Shown: positions 1-7,559 of the stretch, piece by piece | Layout of the letters: each line of letters begins with the position of its first letter | Numbering within the stretch: the first letter of the stretch is position 1 | NCBI RefSeq assembly: GCF_016785185.1 | Contig: NZ_JAEKDY010000053.1 | From: Heyndrickxia sporothermodurans | GTDB lineage: Bacteria > Bacillota > Bacilli > Bacillales > Bacillaceae_C | Length of the DNA: 20,967 nt | Reading direction: 5' to 3' (one strand) | Position numbers and translations under genes: made by a program | The notes under the pieces: generated by a model | Told to the model about the DNA's origin: nothing | What the model saw: only the letters and a program-made list of their open reading frames with translations | The model's database searches: none

Positions 1-60
1 AGAACCCTACTAGGTGCTCGGGTTGCTCCCCAGCATTGCCCTATCCCCCTAGCAGGTAAG
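1..60. other. GC-rich segment with inverted repeats at window edge, unidentified
   Basis: The first 60 bases are much richer in GC than the following 300. An outer imperfect inverted repeat pairs CTAG and AGG near 7-14 with CTAG and AGGT near 50-58. Inside it, TGCT-c-GGG pairs with CCC-c-AGCA around 16-36. This could be the end of a structured RNA or repeat that continues outside the window. I cannot match it to a known RNA family. Confidence 0.25.
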
Positions 61-136
61 AACATATATTTTAGTATAGTCAAAAATATGGTAACAAAAT
101 CATTTACACAAAATAATTTACATAACCTAGAATCAT

Positions 137-300
137 ATAGATAAAAGGCTGAAACTACGAATTATGTATGTCAAAGCGCTCAAATGACATAGATAAAAGG
201 TCAAAACTAAGAATTATATATCAAAGCCAGCCAATGAAGTAGATAAAAGCATCAAACCAAGAATTATGTATATCAAAAAAATGCATATGATACAGATTGA
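137..300. repeat. Degenerate ~52-bp tandem repeat (array D)
   Basis: Three copies begin at about 137, 189 and 239 with the motif RTAGATAAAAG, and a decayed fourth start lies at about 290. Each continues with AAACYAMGAATTATRTATRTCAAA. The unit lengths are 52, 50 and 51 bp. There is no coding potential and no inverted repeat of note. Bases 61-136 and 301-360 show nothing I can name. Confidence 0.7.
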
Positions 301-360
301 GCCATCTAATCCATTATAGCCAGTCCAATCAATCTCGGTAATCAATATTCAAAAATAATA

Positions 361-383
361 CCCATCGCCAAGTTAGCGATGGG
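361..383 (-). terminator. Intrinsic terminator of mreBH
   Basis: A perfect 8-bp inverted repeat, CCCATCGC / GCGATGGG, with a 7-nt loop lies 18 bp beyond the mreBH stop codon. Read on the minus strand it is followed by TATTATTTTTG, a modest U-tract. Confidence 0.75.
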
Positions 384-400
384 TTACTAGAATAATAGAC

Positions 401-1408
401 TTATTTTGCCACTGTTTGCAGTTTATTAATAAATTGCAAGGAGCGTCCTGTGCCGATGGCAACGGATTCTAATGGACTTGGTGCCAAGTGAACAGGAACG
501 ATGATTTCTTTGCTCAGCCATTCTTGAATGCCATTAAGCATAGATCCGCCACCTGTTAAAATCACTCCTCTGTCAACGATGTCGCCGCTAAGCTCAGCAG
601 GACAGTTTTCTAGGGTTGCGCGAATACTTTCTAATATACTTAGGAGGGATTCACGGATTGCACCTTGGATTTCTTTTGAATGGATGCTAACAGTTTTTGG
701 TAGTCCTGAAACTAAATCACGGCCTCGGACATCCATTGAAATCCCTTCATGATCGACCAGTGCATAGCCGATTTCCATTTTTAATTGTTCAGCCGTACGT
801 TCTCCAATGAGAAGATTGTAGTTTTTGCGAACATATTGAATGATATCCTCATCCATTTTGTCCCCGCCGATGCGAAGAGTGTTGCAAGTTACTACTCCGC
901 CATACGAGATAATAGCTACTTCTGTTGTTCCACCGCCGATATCGACAATCACGTTAGCGACAGGCTCGTCCACCGGTAAATCGGCACCAATCGCAGCGGC
1001 AACCGGCTCCTCAATTAAATGAACCGTTTTTGCACCTGCAAATTTAACCGCATCCTGGATGGCGCGACGTTCAACAGAAGTTGCACCAGATGGCGTACAT
1101 ACTACAACACTTGGTTTGCGAACAGCAAAACCTAACTGCTTGCCGATTCTTTTCATGATTAATTTCAACATCTCAGTCGTAATATCGTAATCGGCAATAA
1201 CCCCATCTCGTAATGGGCGAATCGCCACGATTTTGCCGGGAGTTTTTCCAATCATGTTCTTCGCATCTGTACCAAACGCTAATACACGTTTCGTTTCGGT
1301 ATTGATAGCTACAACTGATGGTTCGTTTAATATAACACCTTTATTTTTACTATAGACTAATATATTTGCAGTACCTAAATCGATCCCTATTTCTGTACCT
1401 GAAAACAT
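401..1408 (-). CDS. mreBH: Rod-shape determining protein MreBH (bacterial actin)
   Basis: This is an actin-like MreB family ATPase of 335 aa, normal length for the family. Phosphate-1 (GIDLGTANILVY, about 8-19), phosphate-2 (DIGGGTTEV, 156-164) and the adenosine motif (TGGG, 285-288) are intact, as is the IEEPVAAAIGADLPVDEP stretch (132-149). Such proteins polymerise under the membrane and guide cell-wall elongation; in B. subtilis MreBH partners the hydrolase LytE. The opening (MFSGTEIGIDLGTANILVYS) resembles MreBH more than MreB or Mbl, as far as I can recall those sequences. The ATG is preceded by AGGTGA at suitable spacing. It is monocistronic on the minus strand with its own terminator. 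The paralogue assignment (MreBH versus Mbl) is less certain than the family. Confidence 0.93.
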   Translation of the reverse strand: MFSGTEIGIDLGTANILVYSKNKGVILNEPSVVAINTETKRVLAFGTDAKNMIGKTPGKIVAIRPLRDGVIADYDITTEMLKLIMKRIGKQLGFAVRKPSVVVCTPSGATSVERRAIQDAVKFAGAKTVHLIEEPVAAAIGADLPVDEPVANVIVDIGGGTTEVAIISYGGVVTCNTLRIGGDKMDEDIIQYVRKNYNLLIGERTAEQLKMEIGYALVDHEGISMDVRGRDLVSGLPKTVSIHSKEIQGAIRESLLSILESIRATLENCPAELSGDIVDRGVILTGGGSMLNGIQEWLSKEIIVPVHLAPSPLESVAIGTGRSLQFINKLQTVAK

Positions 1409-1671
1409 ATAATGTTCACCTAACCCTTTTCATATGACTTTCTTCTTACATATATTACTTCAATAAAGTATAAGGTATTTATGAGGGTAATTATGAATAC
1501 AGTTTATTCCATTATGTAATATTACATTTTTTAAAATAGGAATATTTTAGACAAGCCATGATAAGACTGGGGTAGGGGCGATTGGTTTTTATTTAAAAAA
1601 AGAGTGTGTTAACTAAATTTAAAAATTGTAATGTAACAAAATAATCAGGTGGATCGGTTTTACGTGTATAT

Positions 1672-1895
1672 CGTTATGCGGATCATCGTTACCTTAACGA
1701 GCGTCGGATTATCAGATTGTGGATCATAGAATTTTGTTTGTGCCGCATGCAACTTGATTTGAGGATCATAGAAAAACGTTTGTGGATCATAGGCTCTATT
1801 TTGAATGAGAAATTTTTAGTTTGAGGATCATACAAATTCATTTGTGGATCATAGTCACTTTTCAAACGGCGATTTTTGGTTCGTAGATACGAGTC
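1672..1895. repeat. Tandem repeat array A, 104-bp period, TGTGGATCAT motif
   Basis: The motif GGATCAT occurs at 1680, 1721, 1763, 1784, 1825 and 1846, and the variant CCGCAT at about 1743, giving steps of 21 or 41-42 bp. Positions 1721 and 1825 are 104 bp apart. The array is a decayed relative of the one at 8895-9236. Both include the TTTGTGCCGCAT variant at the second position of the unit and both end in GTCCC. It lies between the promoter side of mreBH and the terminator of the upstream minus-strand gene. The rest of this 536-bp gap (1409-1670) shows nothing I can assign. Confidence 0.8.
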
Positions 1896-1902
1896 CCTGT
1901 TT

Positions 1903-1946
1903 AATAAAAAAGGTCCAAATCAGATGCGATTTGAACCTTTTTTATT
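1903..1946 (-). terminator. Intrinsic terminator of the permease operon
   Basis: A long hairpin pairs AATAAAAAAGGT-c-CAAATC with GATTTG-a-ACCTTTTTTATT around a 6-nt loop, with one internal mismatch. It overlaps the stop codon of the TIGR03943 gene and carries a T-run on the minus strand. It is nearly symmetrical, so it could act in both directions. Confidence 0.85.
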
Positions 1947-2781
1947 AATACGTACGATACACATACGGATCCTCTGGTTTAGGGATTGTCTTCCATTTTG
2001 TTACTTCTAAAACAGGGATCGTTTTCTTAAATGGTTGATAATATTGATTACTTAATTTTCCTTCAACATTGATCCATTCATCATTTTTGAAATGAATATC
2101 TTTCGGAAACTGCACGAGCATCCCGAAAACGCCAGAATCGGCAATACAGTGAATAATTCCAAAACGGAATAAGAAAATTTGATTCGATTCAAGTTCCTTT
2201 TCATTGTACGTAAAGCCTTGAACCTGAATGGTTTTGTCATCAAAATAACCCGGGAACTTATAAATGGTTTCCATCCCAATGAGAAAGTCTTTATCATTCA
2301 AGACAACTTTTTGCTCATTGTTAACAAATTTTTTCTTCGCCTTATCCATGTACTCGTCATAGCCTTCCTTCCCGTAGTAAATACTTGAATCAGGCTGTAA
2401 AAATTGGTGGATGGCAGATGAATCTTTATCATTATACACATCAAAGTGAAAGCCTTTTGCCTTAACAATATTAGAATCAAGTGTTGCAATCGGAATAAAG
2501 AAGACAGAAATTATCGGGAAAATCAGAACAGGATAGAAAATATACTCTTTCCACCCTTTTCTAACATGGTGATGATCACACCCAGGTCCACAATCGTCTT
2601 CAGAAGCTTTATCTCCCTTTACATAAATAATAAGTTGAACAAACGTAAGGAAAAACATAACATAAATTGTAATGTAGGAGATATAAGAATACTTCATATT
2701 AATATATTTAGAGATGTTGCCTGTTACATGCAGATGCATGAAAAGAAACGAAAATCCAAGTAAAATAAGAAATCTAAGCAT
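1945..2781 (-). CDS. TIGR03943 family membrane protein (YcgQ-like), putative permease subunit
   Basis: This 278-aa protein has hydrophobic segments at about 2-20, 33-54 and 80-100, followed by a soluble C-terminal domain. Between the second and third segments is a metal-ligand-like cluster, CGPGC (64-68) followed by DHHH (69-72). TIGR03943/DUF1980 proteins are usually encoded next to a COG0701 permease, as here: the gene starts 16 bp after the permease stop, with its own AGGAGGG site. The pair probably forms one membrane complex. The substrate is unknown; the Cys/His cluster suggests a transition metal, which is inference. Family assignment rests on layout and recognisable features, not on a search. 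Confidence 0.8.
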   Translation of the reverse strand: MLRFLILLGFSFLFMHLHVTGNISKYINMKYSYISYITIYVMFFLTFVQLIIYVKGDKASEDDCGPGCDHHHVRKGWKEYIFYPVLIFPIISVFFIPIATLDSNIVKAKGFHFDVYNDKDSSAIHQFLQPDSSIYYGKEGYDEYMDKAKKKFVNNEQKVVLNDKDFLIGMETIYKFPGYFDDKTIQVQGFTYNEKELESNQIFLFRFGIIHCIADSGVFGMLVQFPKDIHFKNDEWINVEGKLSNQYYQPFKKTIPVLEVTKWKTIPKPEDPYVYRTY

Positions 2782-2797
2782 CTTTTTCCCTCCTAAC

Positions 2798-3682
2798 TTA
2801 TAAAAATCCTATAACAACAGAACCTAAAAAGACGAAGATACTTACATAGATAAATAAATATAGAACAAACTTAGATTTGAATGCACTTAACATCATTAAC
2901 GTATTTTTAATATCAAACATTGCACCGAACACAAGAAAGGCAACTAATGAATTCAATGAAAATGTACTTTGGAACGATGCTGCGACAAATGCGTCTGCCT
3001 CTGAACATAAAGAGAGGATATAGGACAGTGCCATCATAACGATATTTGATGAGTAATCACCATGTCCAATCGCAGTTAAAGTAGATGTTTTTAAAAATGT
3101 TTGCATCGCTGCGGCAATAAATGCACCGAGAATTAAAAACTTACCAACCGAAAAGAATTCATCAATGGAGTGTTGGAGCGTCCCTTTCATTTTTCCAATA
3201 AAACCACGTCCATGATCGTGATGGTGATGATCATGGGCTTCATTTCTTAGTTGGGAATCTTTAAATTGATAGGACAAAATGAATCCGATGATAAGGGCGA
3301 CAACAAAAGAAAGCCCGCCTCGATAAAGCACCATTCTCCAACTGTTTCCAAAAGCAATATAAGTCGAAAATAAAACAATCGGATTAATAATCGGTCCGGT
3401 CAACATGAAACTAATTGCCGCATGAAGTGGGACACCTTTGGCCATTAATCGTCTTGTGATCGGAACAATTCCACATTCACACGCCGGAAATAACGCCCCG
3501 ATAATTGTGGCTGACAGCACCGCTAAAAAGCGATTTTTTGGAATGACTTTGGCAATCATCTCTTCAGTAATAAACATTTGTATGACGCCTGAAATAATGA
3601 CACCTAATAGAACAAATGGCAATGATTCTATTAATATACTAATAAAAATTGTATTCATTTGTAAAAATGATTGAGAAAACAA
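2798..3682 (-). CDS. UPF0718/COG0701 family permease (YcgR-like)
   Basis: This is a polytopic membrane protein of 294 aa with about eight hydrophobic segments. It carries the family's PACECG motif (66-71), a TGPIINPIV segment (95-103) and CSEADAF (226-232). A cytosolic or external loop is His-rich (HDHHHHDHG, 150-158), as in metal transporters. Start: a TTG codon at 3682 has GGAGG eight bases upstream, whereas the next in-frame ATG (3658) has no ribosome binding site, so the TTG start is preferred. It is the first gene of a two-gene operon with the TIGR03943 protein and diverges from the GNAT gene. Export of a metal or a thiolated/oxyanion substrate is possible but unproven. Confidence 0.85.
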   Translation of the reverse strand: MFSQSFLQMNTIFISILIESLPFVLLGVIISGVIQMFITEEMIAKVIPKNRFLAVLSATIIGALFPACECGIVPITRRLMAKGVPLHAAISFMLTGPIINPIVLFSTYIAFGNSWRMVLYRGGLSFVVALIIGFILSYQFKDSQLRNEAHDHHHHDHGRGFIGKMKGTLQHSIDEFFSVGKFLILGAFIAAAMQTFLKTSTLTAIGHGDYSSNIVMMALSYILSLCSEADAFVAASFQSTFSLNSLVAFLVFGAMFDIKNTLMMLSAFKSKFVLYLFIYVSIFVFLGSVVIGFL

Positions 3683-3735
3683 TTAATCCACCTCCGAATA
3701 GATATGGAAGTTCTTCGACTAAAATTAACTTGTCT

Positions 3736-3741
3736 ATTATA
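3736..3741 (-). promoter_or_regulatory. Extended -10 promoter of the permease operon
   Basis: The minus strand reads TGC-TATAAT, a perfect sigma-A -10 with the TGn extension, about 54 bases before the TTG start. No good -35 is visible, as is usual for extended -10 promoters. A 5-bp inverted repeat CTACT/AGTAG (3746-3768) lies in the -35 area and could be an operator; this is a guess. Confidence 0.55.
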
Positions 3742-3866
3742 GCACACTACTAAAATTACGCATGAGTAGAAAAATTCCTTTAATGGAAATGACCTCATGT
3801 TGCACAGCTTGAGGAAGGAACATTTAATAATCATGTAGAAATTAACTACAGTAAAGGAGGGGCGGT

Positions 3867-4286
3867 ATGGATATAAAAATACATAGTGATTTTTCAAAGG
3901 TAAATCCTGAAGAAATGAAAGAAATATATACATCTGTCGGTTGGACAAAGCATTCCGAGGAAATTATTAAGCAAGTATTCGAAGCGAGTAATGTTCTTGC
4001 CTTTGTCACCGTAAATGGTCGGGTTATTGGATTTGGAAGAGGAATGAGCGATGGCGTGTTTAACGCGGCAATTTATGATGTTATTGTACATCCGGATTTC
4101 CAAAAACAAGGGATCGCAAAACAAATTATGGAATATTTACTTGATAAGCTAAGTAATGTGTCCTGCGTTCATTTAATCTCTACAACGGGAAATGAGGGCT
4201 TCTATAAGAGGCTTGGTTTGAAAAAATTAAAAACGGGAATGGCTAGGTACTTGAATCCTAATTTAACGAATGAATATTTAGAATAA
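3867..4286 (+). CDS. GNAT family N-acetyltransferase
   Basis: This 139-aa single-domain protein is typical of small GNATs. The acetyl-CoA binding motif A is visible as VHPDFQKQGIAKQIM (74-88), in which Q79-x-x-G82-x-A84 fits the Q/R-x-x-G-x-G/A signature. GFYKRLGL near 111-118 is the usual motif B region. The ATG is preceded by AAAGGAGG, a near-perfect site. It is divergent from the permease operon and convergent with the thioesterase. The acceptor substrate cannot be predicted. Confidence 0.88.
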   Translation: MDIKIHSDFSKVNPEEMKEIYTSVGWTKHSEEIIKQVFEASNVLAFVTVNGRVIGFGRGMSDGVFNAAIYDVIVHPDFQKQGIAKQIMEYLLDKLSNVSCVHLISTTGNEGFYKRLGLKKLKTGMARYLNPNLTNEYLE

Positions 4287-4302
4287 CATTTTTGTATCAA
4301 AA

Positions 4303-4330
4303 AACGCTTGGAAATTTAATTCCAAGCGTT
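4303..4330. terminator. Convergent terminator between GNAT and thioesterase genes
   Basis: A perfect 11-bp inverted repeat, AACGCTTGGAA / TTCCAAGCGTT, has a 6-nt loop. On the minus strand it runs into TTTTTT, ideal for the thioesterase gene. On the plus strand the following AGTTGTTATT is a weaker tract for the GNAT gene. Confidence 0.88.
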
Positions 4331-4339
4331 AGTTGTTAT

Positions 4340-4846
4340 TTACTCCGAAAAGAACTGCGCAAGCTCTTCACTTTCTCTTTTGCGCATTTTACGATGCTCG
4401 GCCCTTCTTTTTGCTGTTTCATTTAACCATTTTTCTTGGTCGGTTTCAGGGACGACCATCGGAACCTCAACCGGACGACCGTTTTCGTCTATGGCAACGA
4501 AAGTTAGAAAAGATAAAGCGGCAATCGCTTTTTCTCCTGTTAAAAGATGTTCGGAGGTAATTTTTACAAAGACCTCCATTGAGCTTCGTCCTGTATAAGT
4601 GACCATCGCCTCCAATGTAACGGCATCCCCGACCCGAATCGGTTTGATAAAATCAACTGAGTCAGTTGATGCAGTAACAATGGGATTTCTTGCGAATTTG
4701 GTAGCTGCAATCGATGCAGTGTCATCTATGTAAGCCATTAATTTGCCACCAAATAATGTTCCGTGATGATTTGTATCAGGCGGGAGAACATGACTCGTTT
4801 TTATTGTTAACGTTTCTCTCATAAATTTCGTCGGACGGTTACTCAT
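4340..4846 (-). CDS. Acyl-CoA thioesterase, hotdog fold (YkhA-like)
   Basis: This hotdog-fold thioesterase should hydrolyse acyl-CoA to free fatty acid and CoA in the cytosol. Supporting motifs are DTNHHGTLFGGKLMAYIDD, with the catalytic-type Asn/His/Gly-Gly helix start, then TASTDSVDFIKPIRVGD and GRSSMEVFVKI. It ends in a charged C-terminal helix typical of the YciA/YkhA group. Start: a GTG at 4855 is open but overlaps the GAGGTG ribosome binding site, so the ATG at 4846 (MSNRPTKF) with 8-nt spacing is chosen, giving 168 aa. It is monocistronic. The physiological substrate chain length is unknown. Confidence 0.88.
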   Translation of the reverse strand: MSNRPTKFMRETLTIKTSHVLPPDTNHHGTLFGGKLMAYIDDTASIAATKFARNPIVTASTDSVDFIKPIRVGDAVTLEAMVTYTGRSSMEVFVKITSEHLLTGEKAIAALSFLTFVAIDENGRPVEVPMVVPETDQEKWLNETAKRRAEHRKMRKRESEELAQFFSE

Positions 4847-5010
4847 TTTATTCACCTCAATTTAATTTTACTATATCCAATGAGCATCATGATTATTTGA
4901 CTAGTTAATAATACCATAATTTTACCGAGAAATTATATTAAAATAGCCTTTACCTTAGTAATGAAGTAGCTTATTACTTTGATGACTTGTTAAAATATGG
5001 ATGAAATCAA

Positions 5011-5038
5011 TTGACAAAGAAGAGGGATTACACATAAT
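5011..5038 (+). promoter_or_regulatory. Sigma-A promoter of the hutH leader
   Basis: TTGACA (5011-5016) and CATAAT (5033-5038) are separated by 16 bp. This places the start of transcription near 5045, giving a leader of about 160 nt before hutH. Confidence 0.6.
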
Positions 5039-5075
5039 CTATAAATAAGGTTATTACTTTCGTGGAGGTTCCGAC

Positions 5076-5150
5076 ATGTTCATGCAAATTGCTAGGAATT
5101 TTCGACATCCACATAATTTTTTTAGGCTTCGTTCCCGCCAAAGGGGATGA
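5076..5150 (+). CDS. Putative 24-aa leader peptide upstream of hutH
   Basis: An ATG at 5076 has GGAGG at 5064-5068, seven bases upstream, a near-ideal site. The ORF begins MFMQIARNFRHPHNFF and continues with an Arg-rich tail, ending at TGA 5148-5150. It has six Arg codons (three of them AGG) and two His codons (positions 11 and 13). Codon 17 onward lies inside the stem of the intrinsic terminator at 5124-5155, so a ribosome finishing this ORF would keep that hairpin from forming. No homologue is known to me; the coding call rests on ribosome binding site, size and placement. Confidence 0.45.
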   Translation: MFMQIARNFRHPHNFFRLRSRQRG

Positions 5151-5164
5151 AGCCTTTTTTCTTT
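5124..5164 (+). terminator. Intrinsic terminator/attenuator in the hutH leader
   Basis: A 13-bp stem, AGGCTTCGTTCCC paired with GGGGATGAAGCCT (two G-U pairs), has the 6-nt loop GCCAAA and is followed directly by TTTTTTCTTT. It sits between the promoter at 5011-5038 and hutH at 5205, so hutH expression from that promoter requires readthrough. TTTAG heptamers flank it (5121-5127 and 5162-5168; the latter is exactly TTTAGTT), which resembles the element recognised by HutP in the B. subtilis hut leader. No hutP is present here. Confidence 0.8.
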
Positions 5165-5204
5165 AGTTCACTACCGTACTATTTTAATCAAGGGGGAAGA
5201 ACAA

Positions 5205-6680
5205 ATGATTCAATTAACAGGAAATACATTAACAATCAATGAAGTAAAAAAAGTGTTATTCGACAATGAACGAGTCGAAATCGCTAAAGCGAGTATGGAG
5301 AAAGTAAATCAGAGTCATGAAGCAGTACAACGAATTGTAAAAGAGAAGAAAGTTGTTTATGGAATTACAACTGGTTTTGGAAAATTTAGTGATGTTTACA
5401 TTGATTCAGAAAATGTCGAAGAACTGCAATTAAATTTGATCCATTCTCATGCATGTGGGGTTGGTGAACCATTTCCTGAAATCGTTTCAAGGGCGATGCT
5501 ATTATTACGTGCAAATGCTTTGACAAAAGGATTTTCCGGTGTGCGTCCATTAATCATTGAAACGCTTGTGCAATTTATCAATGCCGGCATCCATCCGGTC
5601 GTGCCACAACAAGGCTCATTAGGAGCAAGTGGTGATTTAGCGCCATTATCACATCTTGCACTTGCGATTATGGGAGAAGGGGAAGTTTTTTATAAAGGTG
5701 AAAGAGTTCCTACGGAAGTAGCCCTAAACGATACAGGAATCGAACCTGTTACTTTGCAGGCGAAGGAAGGGTTGGCCCTTATTAACGGGACACAGGCAAT
5801 GACTGCTATGGGTGTCGTGGCCTATATTGAGGCGGAGCAACTAGCAAAACAAAGTGAGTTAATCTCTTCTATTACAATAGAAGCATTACAAGGGATTATT
5901 GATGCCTTTGATGAGGATGTTCATGTTGCCCGCGGGTATCAACAACAAGTGGATGTTGCAAGAAGAATGCGTGAATATCTATCTGACAGTAAACTTATTA
6001 CCCGGCAAGGCGAGCTGCGAGTACAGGATGCGTATTCATTAAGATGTATCCCACAAGTACATGGTGCCTCATGGCAAGCACTAGATTATGTAAAAGAAAA
6101 GTTAGAAATTGAAATCAATGCCGCTACTGATAATCCATTAATTTTTGATGACGGAGAAAAAGTCATTTCGGGTGGTAATTTTCATGGACAACCAATTGCG
6201 ATTGCGATGGATTTTATGAAAATTGCTGTAGCGGAACTTGCCAATATTTCTGAAAGAAGAATCGAAAGACTCGTAAATCCAAGTTTAAACGATTTGCCAG
6301 GTTTCTTAAGTCCAGAACCGGGACTTCAATCGGGTGCAATGATTATGCAGTATGCTGCGGCATCTTTAGTATCTGAAAATAAAACATTGGCACATCCTGC
6401 AAGTGTTGACTCGATACCATCATCCGCAAATCAAGAGGACCACGTAAGCATGGGAACGATTGCTGCAAGGCATGCTTACCAAATTATCCAAAACTCAAGA
6501 AGGGTGCTCGCCATTGAAATGATTTGCGCGATGCAAGGGGCCGAATATCGCGGAATTGAAAAGATGGCAACCGCAACGAAAGAGTTCTATGATAAAGGAA
6601 GAGAAATTGTCCCAAGCATCGTGAAAGATCGAATTTTTTCAAAGGATATTGAAGCGTTGGCTGAATGGTTAACAGTATAA
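5205..6680 (+). CDS. hutH: Histidine ammonia-lyase
   Basis: HutH converts L-histidine to trans-urocanate and ammonia, the first step of histidine use. The Ala-Ser-Gly triad that cyclises to the MIO electrophile is at 141-143 in GSLGASGDLAPLSH. The active-site Tyr52 lies in YGITTGFG. The NATDNPL region and the Q-rich QEDHVSMG segment of the family are also present. At 491 aa it is slightly shorter than B. subtilis HutH but complete. The ATG has an AGGGGGA site. No hutU, hutI, hutG, hutM or hutP flanks it, so the gene is an orphan here and urocanate must be processed by enzymes encoded elsewhere. A leader with a terminator precedes it, suggesting regulated readthrough. Confidence 0.95.
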   Translation: MIQLTGNTLTINEVKKVLFDNERVEIAKASMEKVNQSHEAVQRIVKEKKVVYGITTGFGKFSDVYIDSENVEELQLNLIHSHACGVGEPFPEIVSRAMLLLRANALTKGFSGVRPLIIETLVQFINAGIHPVVPQQGSLGASGDLAPLSHLALAIMGEGEVFYKGERVPTEVALNDTGIEPVTLQAKEGLALINGTQAMTAMGVVAYIEAEQLAKQSELISSITIEALQGIIDAFDEDVHVARGYQQQVDVARRMREYLSDSKLITRQGELRVQDAYSLRCIPQVHGASWQALDYVKEKLEIEINAATDNPLIFDDGEKVISGGNFHGQPIAIAMDFMKIAVAELANISERRIERLVNPSLNDLPGFLSPEPGLQSGAMIMQYAAASLVSENKTLAHPASVDSIPSSANQEDHVSMGTIAARHAYQIIQNSRRVLAIEMICAMQGAEYRGIEKMATATKEFYDKGREIVPSIVKDRIFSKDIEALAEWLTV

Positions 6681-6682
6681 AA

Positions 6683-6714
6683 AAAGCGGAGCTCTACAGA
6701 AAGAGCTCCGCTTT
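6683..6714. terminator. Bidirectional terminator between hutH and the yteA-like gene
   Basis: A perfect 13-bp inverted repeat, AAAGCGGAGCTCT / AGAGCTCCGCTTT, has a 6-nt loop. It starts 3 bp after the hutH stop and overlaps the stop codon of the minus-strand gene. The minus-strand U-tract (TTTTTTT) is the stronger one. Confidence 0.9.
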
Positions 6715-7474
6715 ATTCATCCTCTTCAACATATGGATCATGCTCATAAGCAGGTAAGTCACCAAAGGTTGTCATAATTCCTTCTTCGTCCAATTCCTCG
6801 GTATATTTATCGTATCCGGGATTCGGATAAAATGTTGTGTTTTTTCCATACATATCATTCCCGACAAAATTTTCAAAATCCTCTACATAACCAACATTTT
6901 CATCGGAATTAATATACATATCATTATAATGGTCAGGTGGATTGGTTAAATCAGAAGGCGACTCCGACGTACCCCATTCAGCAACAGCCTGCCACGAATC
7001 CTCATCATCAAAACCGACATGTTCATCTTTCTCATCGTCAAAATTAAAATTTCCTAAGGAAGAAGAGAGAATGACTCGTTCTTCAACAGGTCGATCCTCC
7101 GATACCGTTTGGTCTGGACTATGTTCTTTACAGTATAATGTGGTTGGAATGGCTTCCAGTCGTTCTTCGGGAATTTCCTTTCCACATTCCGCACATTTTC
7201 CGTAAGTCCCATTTGCCATCGCTTCTAAAGCTTTATCAATATTGTGTAATTCATATTCACTATGCTCATTAAGGGCAATATCTTTTTCACGTTCATATAG
7301 CTCAGTTCCCTCATCCCCCGGATGATTGTCATAACTGGATAACTCTCCAACAGATTCATGGGCATGTCCTTTGCTCAAATCATAATGATCATTTAGTTTG
7401 AAGCGTTCTTCTAATTCTTGTTTTTCTTGAAGTAATTGGGATCGAAGTTCTGAGAGTTGCTTATTCGTAAGCAT
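6713..7474 (-). CDS. yteA: TraR/DksA-type zinc finger protein, YteA family
   Basis: An N-terminal coiled coil (about 1-90) is followed by a DksA-like finger, CAECGKEIPEERLEAIPTTLYCKEH, whose ligands appear to be C-C-C-H instead of C4. The C-terminal half is acidic and poor in hydrophobics, as in the Bacillus YteA family (TIGR02890). Members are linked to stress or sporulation; the molecular role is not established. Start: an upstream in-frame ATG at 7492 lacks a ribosome binding site, whereas the ATG at 7474 (MLTNKQLSELR) has AGAAGTGG just before it and matches the family's usual beginning. The chosen form is 253 aa. It is monocistronic. Confidence 0.85.
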   Translation of the reverse strand: MLTNKQLSELRSQLLQEKQELEERFKLNDHYDLSKGHAHESVGELSSYDNHPGDEGTELYEREKDIALNEHSEYELHNIDKALEAMANGTYGKCAECGKEIPEERLEAIPTTLYCKEHSPDQTVSEDRPVEERVILSSSLGNFNFDDEKDEHVGFDDEDSWQAVAEWGTSESPSDLTNPPDHYNDMYINSDENVGYVEDFENFVGNDMYGKNTTFYPNPGYDKYTEELDEEGIMTTFGDLPAYEHDPYVEEDE

Positions 7475-7559
7475 ATAAACCACTTCTTTCATAAAGAAAT
7501 TAATCTGTACTTATTATTTATCCAATTACATCAAAAAATAACTGTAAAAAAGTACATGT

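Noticed and set aside
401..1408. Several 60-75 codon plus-strand ORFs opposite mreBH
   Set aside because: They are shadows of the highly conserved minus-strand gene without ribosome binding sites.
1555..1600. Possible sigma-I promoter for mreBH (CCTACCCC on the minus strand)
   Set aside because: Sigma-I control of mreBH is known in B. subtilis, but no matching CGWA -10 is seen at the required spacing.
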